From Trochalopteron elliotii (lineage: Eukaryota; Chordata; Aves; Passeriformes; Leiothrichidae), in contig JANPWX010000153.1 of assembly GCA_024734555.1 (NCBI GenBank), positions 895,303 through 959,302 on the forward strand: a DNA stretch of 64,000 nt, written 5' to 3'. Positions within the stretch are counted from its first letter, which is position 1; each line of letters starts with the position of its first letter. The position numbers and the translations under genes are program-made. Shown here one piece after another: positions 57,967-64,000 of this stretch. The notes under the pieces are model-generated. The model had not been told where the DNA came from, ran no database searches, and worked only from the letters and a program-made list of their open reading frames with translations.

Positions 57967-58797
57967 TCTCCTGAGAAAGTGCATTTCATTCCAGGAGACA
58001 GAGAGCTGTGAGGAGAAATCCACTGGCATGGAAGAGCCTTTAGGAGTTTTAAATAAAAATCCCTGATGTGATCTCAACTTGTGGTTGACCATTTTCCCTC
58101 CTCATGGTGGTGCTGATCATGGTTGACAAAATCCAACGGCTCTGAAAGGACTTTTTAAAAAGAAAAAGTGGTTTAAAAAGAATTGTCATTGCAGGTGAAG
58201 TTCTTCAGGATTCTCCAGGCCCATGAGGGCTGAAATGAGGATGAAATTTGCCTCATTTAAAGCCTGCAGCCTTAAATCCTTTACAAACCCATCAGCAGAA
58301 CAGGTCACTATTTGCATTTCCAGGCTGAGTCCTCTTATTCAGGGAGCAAATCCTCTCTTTGAATGGAACCTCCCACTCCCCCTCGGCCAGGACCTCCAAC
58401 TCCAAGGATAAGAGGATTAGGCCATGTTCCTGCTGCAAAGAAAAGCACTTTGGGCTGGATTCTGCCTGAGCACAGCTTAGCTCAGCTCTCATTGTGTCTG
58501 CATTTAGTCCAGCTCTGCTTTAATCCAAAATTAACCTTCACACAACACTTTTTGTGGAAGGTGAGGACCCAGAACAGGCTGGTGATTAAAGCTCAGGGTT
58601 TCCAGGTTCAGCCTGGGACTCTCTGGGTAAACTTCGGTGCATTATTGGCTTCATTTTTTAAAATCTTGAGTTGTTTGAGGCCCAGGTGATCTCCCACTGG
58701 GCCTGGTCTGTTCCTCTTGTGCTCACCTTTCTCACATCCCTCCAAAAAAGAGGTTTTGACCAGGTGAGAAATCACAAACTGCTTTGGAACTGAAGAA

Positions 58798-59030
58798 CCA
58801 CAGGATCATGGAATTGGAAAATCATGGGTTTGAAAAACCCTCTGAGTCCAACCATTCCCCAGCACTGCCATAGCCACCATGTCCCCAAATGCCACATCCA
58901 CAGGGCTTTAAATCCCTCCAGGGACTGGAATTCCACCCCTGCCAGGGCTGGACAGCACTTTTTGGGAAGAAATGTTCCCAATATCCAACCTGAACCTCCC
59001 CTGGAGGTGCAGATGGTACCAAGGCAAGAG
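58798..59030 (-). mobile_element. CR1 LINE 3' fragment
   Basis: CCACAGGATCATGGAATTGG, GAGTCCAACCATTCCCCAGC, GCTTTAAATCCCTCCAGGGA. Same subfamily as 1300-1485, opposite strand. Confidence 0.85.
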
Positions 59031-59039
59031 TCACTGAGA

Positions 59040-60220
59040 CATCATCAGCCCAAGGGCTTTGCCCACCCCTCAGACACACACAGAGGCATTTCCTGAACAT
59101 TCAAACCCTGCCATTTGCTCCTCACTCCTTGGAGGTTGTTTTTCCCAGCTTTTCAGGATGCAGTTTACCACAACACACCTGTGATTTGCATGCATGAAGC
59201 ATAGATGGGGATTTAGATCTGTTCCAGATATTCCCACTTCAGCTTTGGAGGAATCAGGTTGAAGAGAACAAGTGGCAATTGACATTTCTGTCTCCTGCTC
59301 TGTCTGCAGAGGCTCTGCTCCCAAGCTGGCAGCTATCAAGGGTCAAATGAATCATTAAGAACAACAATAAGGCCTCCCAGCATCCATAAAATTTGTATTT
59401 TCTCAGAATAAATCAGCAGCTGTATCAGCAAAAATATCACCTCTTCCCTTCTGCCTGCCTTGTTGGAGGGACTCTGCGTTGAACTTCAATGCTGCTTTCC
59501 TTTGGTTTTCCCCCAAAAATCATATGGAACAACAAAAGACTCACAGCTGAGCCTATCAAACCTTGCAGATATTTGAGGTTTGAAGCTTTAGAACATGATA
59601 TTTCTTTCCTCTAACCCAGTGGTCAATCCAAAGTGTTTTAAATTGGCATTGTGGGACTTTGCTGAGGGATCAAACAAAAAAAATGAATGAACACACCTCA
59701 ACCTGTCCATTGGCATAACCCCAAAAGCTGTAAAACCCCAGCTCCTGATAAAGGCAAGGCTCAAAATCCTGTTTCCTTCTGGGATGCTCCCAGTGAAACC
59801 TCAGCATGGCTTTGCTGGAGAAAGCTGCTGGAATATTTTGTTCCTAACTCAGGTTTTTTTTTTTTCCCTTGCTTTCAAGAATATCAAGCTAAGCCAAAAG
59901 CCAGCATGGTTTGCTTTCAGCCCATTGCAAGGTGTGAGCTGGAAATCAATCATGCTTCCAGCACATAAACCTGCTTCTGACTCGGTGATAATAGAAAATC
60001 CCAGCAGGACATGGAGACAGAAGAAACACAGACAGCAGGAAGTTCATTCCTTGGGTCACTCCCTCTGTGCTCTCGTTGCTGCAAGGGGACACAACCAAAC
60101 CCTTCACCTGCACCACAAAATTTCATCTATAGAGGCACAAAGGAGCTGCAGAGCTGCTGTGGATACAGCTGACTGATTCTGGGCATTTCCCTGCCATGGA
60201 GATCTCTAATCCCCTGAAAA
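59040..60220. other. Intergenic, nothing recognised
   Basis: No exon or typed repeat identified. Confidence 0.5.
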
Positions 60221-60224
60221 CTGG

Positions 60225-60385
60225 GGATCACGTGGCTGTCCCATCCCTGAAGTCCCCAAGGCCAGGCTGGACAGGGCTTGGAGCCACCTGGGATAGCAGA
60301 AGATGTCCCTGCCCATGGCAGGGGTGGCACTGGATGGGCTTTAAGGTTCATCCCAACCCAACCCGTTCCAGAATTCTTTGATCCA
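60225..60385 (+). mobile_element. CR1 LINE 3' fragment
   Basis: CCCCAAGGCCAGGCTGGACA, GGGCTTGGAGCCACCTGGGA, CCCATGGCAGGGGTGGCACT, CATCCCAACCCAACCCGTTC. Confidence 0.88.
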
Positions 60386-60389
60386 GGAG

Positions 60390-61960
60390 GAGAATGGCAC
60401 TGACTGACAGGGATCAGGGGCTCCAAGGCCAAATGATGCAGCTCAGGGGAGGCTCAGCTCTTGCCCCCCTGCTGCCCTCAGACATTTGGGTAGTGCCTGT
60501 CCATCTGCACTGGGGCTAAGTCTGTCCCCTGTGTCACTTACCCGGCTCCTGAGCCACCCAGGGCTTTGTTAGCACAGAGCTCTCTGGGGAGGATGCAACC
60601 ATCTCATCGAAGGTCAGGGACACATTTTCTAAGGCCTGTACTGGCTGCTGTGGCTATAACCAGCCCTGTGCTCCTGTTCCAGCCTCAGAGGTTCTCCAGG
60701 AGGACAGAGCTGTTGATTGAATTCCTTCCTGGCTGCCAACGCTGCCGCCCGCCGAGCGAAGCCCTGTAAGTGAGACACTGCTCGGGCTCCTTGCAGGCAG
60801 GGACAGCTCCTCTGCTGAGCCCTGGCACTGTGCCCTGGCTGGGGAGATGCACAGCTCCTCTTTAAAAGCCAGTTTTGAACACAAATCCACTCAGACACTG
60901 CTCCCCTGGCGGCCTGAGCCAGCAGCAGCTCAGGCTCCAGCCAGCCCCCCTCTGATGCATGGGTTTGATCTGGGAGAGAAGGAAAATCAAAAGGCAGGAG
61001 CAGCACTGCCAGTCCTGCCCCCTCCACAGCTTTGGCTTTCCTGGATGGATCTCAGCAGGCAGGAGGGGAGCAGCAAGGGCTGCCAGGAGATGGAAGGAGC
61101 AGGGCCCAGGATTTGTGGATGCTGTGGATCTCAGGATCTTCACTGCCACCTGATTTTGGAGCACTCCTGCATCACTGGGGCCATGCACGTCACTGTCACG
61201 GCAAAGGGGGCAAAGCTGCAGTTGGATATTCCCATGCCAGGGGGAAAAATTAGCTCCAAAATCCCATTTTTGATCCTACATCACACAGGAATCGTGGGCT
61301 GTGTCACAGTTGCCATCTCCAGGAATTTAAAGTCTAAATCTTCATCATCATGTCTAAATATATAAATTCCTTTTCCTGCTTACAGTCAGAGCTGGTGTGG
61401 GCAGAGGCAGCACAAGCTCCTTACCCCACTCCCCAGCACGTGTCCCAAAAATGAATCCAAACTGCTGACAGAAAATGTCACCAGTTCCCATGTCCCACAG
61501 CATGTGGCACCTCCTGGGCCGTGTGCCAGGCCACAAGTGGCCACAGAGCTCCTGCTGAAGTCACCCAACCCTGCTGATGTCACCACACTCGGGTTGGAGC
61601 TCACAGGAATGAAGCTTTTGGCCAAAACATACTGGCACACCTCAGGAAATGTTTCTAATTTATGGATCCCTCACTTGTTTTTGTCAGGTTCCGTAGCACG
61701 GCTTCAGAAAAAACAATCTGCACAAGAAACAAGCCCTCCCTGCACCAGCAGCAAGTGTTAAAGCCCCCTGAGAATTTCTCAGGAGCTAAAAGAAAAGAAA
61801 GGGCAGAGCAGACAAGTTGCTCATCCCGTTAAGGGGAGGCTCAGCAGCAGAGAAAGTGGCAGTAATTAACATTTTGGCGACGCTGATTTGCACGTGCCGA
61901 CGGAATTTATGCGCTCGGAAACCTCTCAAATAGATCCTGCAGGAAGTGGCTGCTGAAGAA
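60390..61960. other. Intergenic; one 172-codon open frame without known domain
   Basis: A plus-strand frame at 60847-61365 is open for 172 codons but shows no recognised motif or clear splice context. A CpG-bearing segment at 61860-61925 (TTGGCGACGCTGATTTGCAC, GTGCCGACGGAATTTATGCG) is repeat-free. Confidence 0.4.
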
Positions 61961-61962
61961 AA

Positions 61963-62508
61963 TTTTATAAATATATTATAAAGTTGACTTTTCGCAAGGT
62001 GTGTGCTATATGAACATTGTAGTAAGAATATAAGTTTTTATTTCTGCTATCAGTACAGAAATTTAGGCATAATGGTAGTAGTTGATACAGTAATTGCTTA
62101 AACTGTCTGTTTGGTGGGGATAACATCCAGTGAACATGAAAAAAAGACCCTGCTATTGATATCCCAACTATCAGCATCTGAAGAAAGTATGGACCAAGGT
62201 CCAAGCTGGAGGTGATCATGAAAACTCAGCCAAGAAACACACATGCTCTAAAAAGGCAGACCCAAGGAGGGACCATGCAAAACAGTTCCTGAAATATAGA
62301 AACTAGTTAATGGAAAAATACGAATATTCAACAGACTGATGCAACAGAAAGGGGATTTAAAGAATGTCTCTGATATAGCAGGGTGTGGACTTGGCTGAAT
62401 GCCGAGTCACCCGGCCGTACTTTGCTTTTTTTCTATCTCCGAATTGTCTTACTTTCTGTTAAACTTATTTCTTAAAATCTACATAGAAAGTGAACCTCGT
62501 TTTTCACA
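61963..62508 (+). mobile_element. Solo LTR, subfamily A, copy 3
   Basis: 546 bp, matching 5382-5948 from TTATAAATATATTATAAAG to CTCGTTTTTCACA. The first two bases have decayed (TT for TG). AAAA on both sides may be the target duplication. The flanking repeat on both sides argues that no retroviral interior follows. Confidence 0.85.
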
Positions 62509-64000
62509 AAAAGATGTCAGTGCTGAGCTAAAAAGATGCCTGTCAAAGCCAAGCCCAAATCCCTGCTCAGATGCAACAAAGATCTCAATGATCTGAGAGA
62601 GGCTGAACAGTTGTTGAAGGAGAAGGCAGAAAGAGAAAAGAGACAAGGAAAGGAGAAGGGTTTTCAGGAGAGAGAGGAGAAAAGGATGTAGAAAAGTCTG
62701 ATGTGACTTTAGAGGAAGAGATCAAACTTTAAAGGGATCAAACTTTAAAGGAGTCAAGGAAAGCTAACATAAATATTATAAATAGCAAGGAATAGGGAGA
62801 AGGACCTGGGTGGCTTTGAAGGGCACAATTTTTTGTGGATTTCATTGCACTGCACCTCAAGTTTCTCCCACGGATAAGGCTAAGGAAAGACAAGGAAAAA
62901 AATCCAATATCTTCTATTGGGATAACCTGGCTCAAGCAAGTTTGCAGGTTTTCCCCTACAGAAGCCCAGCACAAACCCATTTGTTTCTGCTCCCCAAGTC
63001 CTTGGGATGTCACACCAACAGCACTTTGTCAGCTGGGAATGGGAAAAAAGGAGCAGTGGAGGGAAAACTCAGTTCTAGCAGCACAGGTAAGGCAAGGAAT
63101 TCTGCTGGGAGGTTTTGGGACACAAAAACCAAAGTTATGGACCTGTGGATCCATGACTGCAAGGTCAGTGAGGGGCACAGGGGATGCTAAAAGCTCCTCG
63201 GGATACCCAGAACTCACAGGCTGGACACAAAGGGGGAATTGCTCATCCCTGAAAAGGTTTCTGTGTGATCCTGAGTGACCTCGCCCCGGAAAACAGCTCA
63301 GGTGGGTGCAAAGCAGCTGCCAGGAGGCTCTTTATCCTAAAAACACCCCTGGGCTGATCAGCGGGGTGAGGAGCAAAGGGAGGCACCTCTCATCTGGCTG
63401 AGAATGATGAGCAAATCTCCAACTCCCAACTCAGGCTGAGCCATTTCCTCCCCGACAGGCAGCAGTTGGGAGAGAGACATCTCAGCCGCTCCTCAGATCA
63501 GCTCCTGGCATTTCTGGAGAAGGGTAAGATGCCAGCTTGAATTTGTGACACCAGACCTGAAGTACCTGCAGGAAATAAGTGGTTACATCTGGAACAACAC
63601 TCATCATGTGGAGGAGGTGAGAGGACACACCTTTTTTTCTCCAAAACGCAGAGTGTTTTCCATCTGTTCTCCCTGCTCTTTTAGCTCGCTGCTGTTTTCT
63701 CTCTGCTTGGCTGTGCCACTTAAATAAACAAGGATATTGCAGCCTCTGTGAAGGAGACTCCTTTCCTGCAAAAGCCTTTTGAAAAGAAGGATCCTCTCCA
63801 TAATGACCCCCTTAAACAGCAAACAAATAGGAGCTGAGCCCCAGAGCCAGCAGCACGTTCTGTTTTAAAATCTGCTGGTAGGAAGATAAAATCAAACTGT
63901 GAGTCTGCCTCGCTCTGCAGGCTCTGGAAATGCCAGGTCTGGATCAATTCTTGGTGACTTTGGTTGCTTGTAAAGGTCCTCAAGCAGGAGAAAGGGAATG
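62509..64000. other. Intergenic right end, nothing firm
   Basis: A 51-codon plus-strand frame from 62536 is rich in Lys/Glu (REAEQLLKEKAEREKRQ) but lacks family or splice support. No DOCK1 coding sequence is seen on the minus strand, so that neighbour, if present, starts beyond 64000. Confidence 0.45.

Noticed and set aside
60847..61365. 172-codon plus-strand frame as a gene
   Set aside because: No recognised domain, no clear splice or promoter signals; length is possible by chance in G+C-rich sequence.
62536..62691. 51-codon Lys/Glu-rich frame after an LTR, as retroviral gag
   Set aside because: The LTR appears to be solo with matching AAAA flanks, and the peptide is only generic charged coiled-coil-like sequence.

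Overview
The window is vertebrate nuclear DNA from a bird, most likely a songbird. Evidence: about two dozen CR1 retrotransposon tails in both orientations, several families of solo retroviral LTRs, abundant AT-rich and pentanucleotide microsatellites, introns with GT-AG borders, and gene order. Almost all long open frames here are chance or repeat-derived; only three protein-coding loci can be supported.

Layout. (1) 723-997 (+): terminal coding exon of CLRN3 (clarin-3); the rest of the gene lies off the left edge. (2) 20210-21051 (-): FOXI2 forkhead transcription factor. Its second coding exon is readable; the first coding exon is largely lost in a 330-base N gap, next to a GC-rich tandem repeat. 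(3) 54625-56821 (-): neuropeptide S (NPS), assembled here from three small exons, a TATA box and matching splice sites, with the 20-residue mature peptide at the C-terminus. The order and relative orientation CLRN3(+) / FOXI2(-) / NPS(-) is the mirror image of human 10q26 as I remember it, so DOCK1 should lie beyond the right edge and PTPRE/MKI67 beyond the left.

The rest is intergenic: CR1 fragments; two related LTR subfamilies (called A and B here) sharing their ends (4456, 5382, 6339, 53775, 61963); a third LTR family (C) in three same-direction copies (17572, 24100, 27340); two further LTRs (33902, 50140); a 521-bp element with about 90-bp terminal inverted repeats (11731-12251); an unclassified dispersed repeat with one copy inside the NPS intron; several minisatellites (0.16, 7.6, 13.1, 25.1, 28.8, 48.7 and 52.5 kb); and microsatellites. 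A candidate CTCF site and a few repeat-free, CpG-containing stretches are possible regulatory DNA. The three genes do not form a pathway: CLRN3 is a four-helix membrane protein, FOXI2 an ectodermal/placodal transcription factor, and NPS a secreted arousal/anxiety neuropeptide acting through NPSR1.

Limits: repeat borders are judged by eye (about 10-30 bp), no database search was possible, and family names for the LTRs are local labels.
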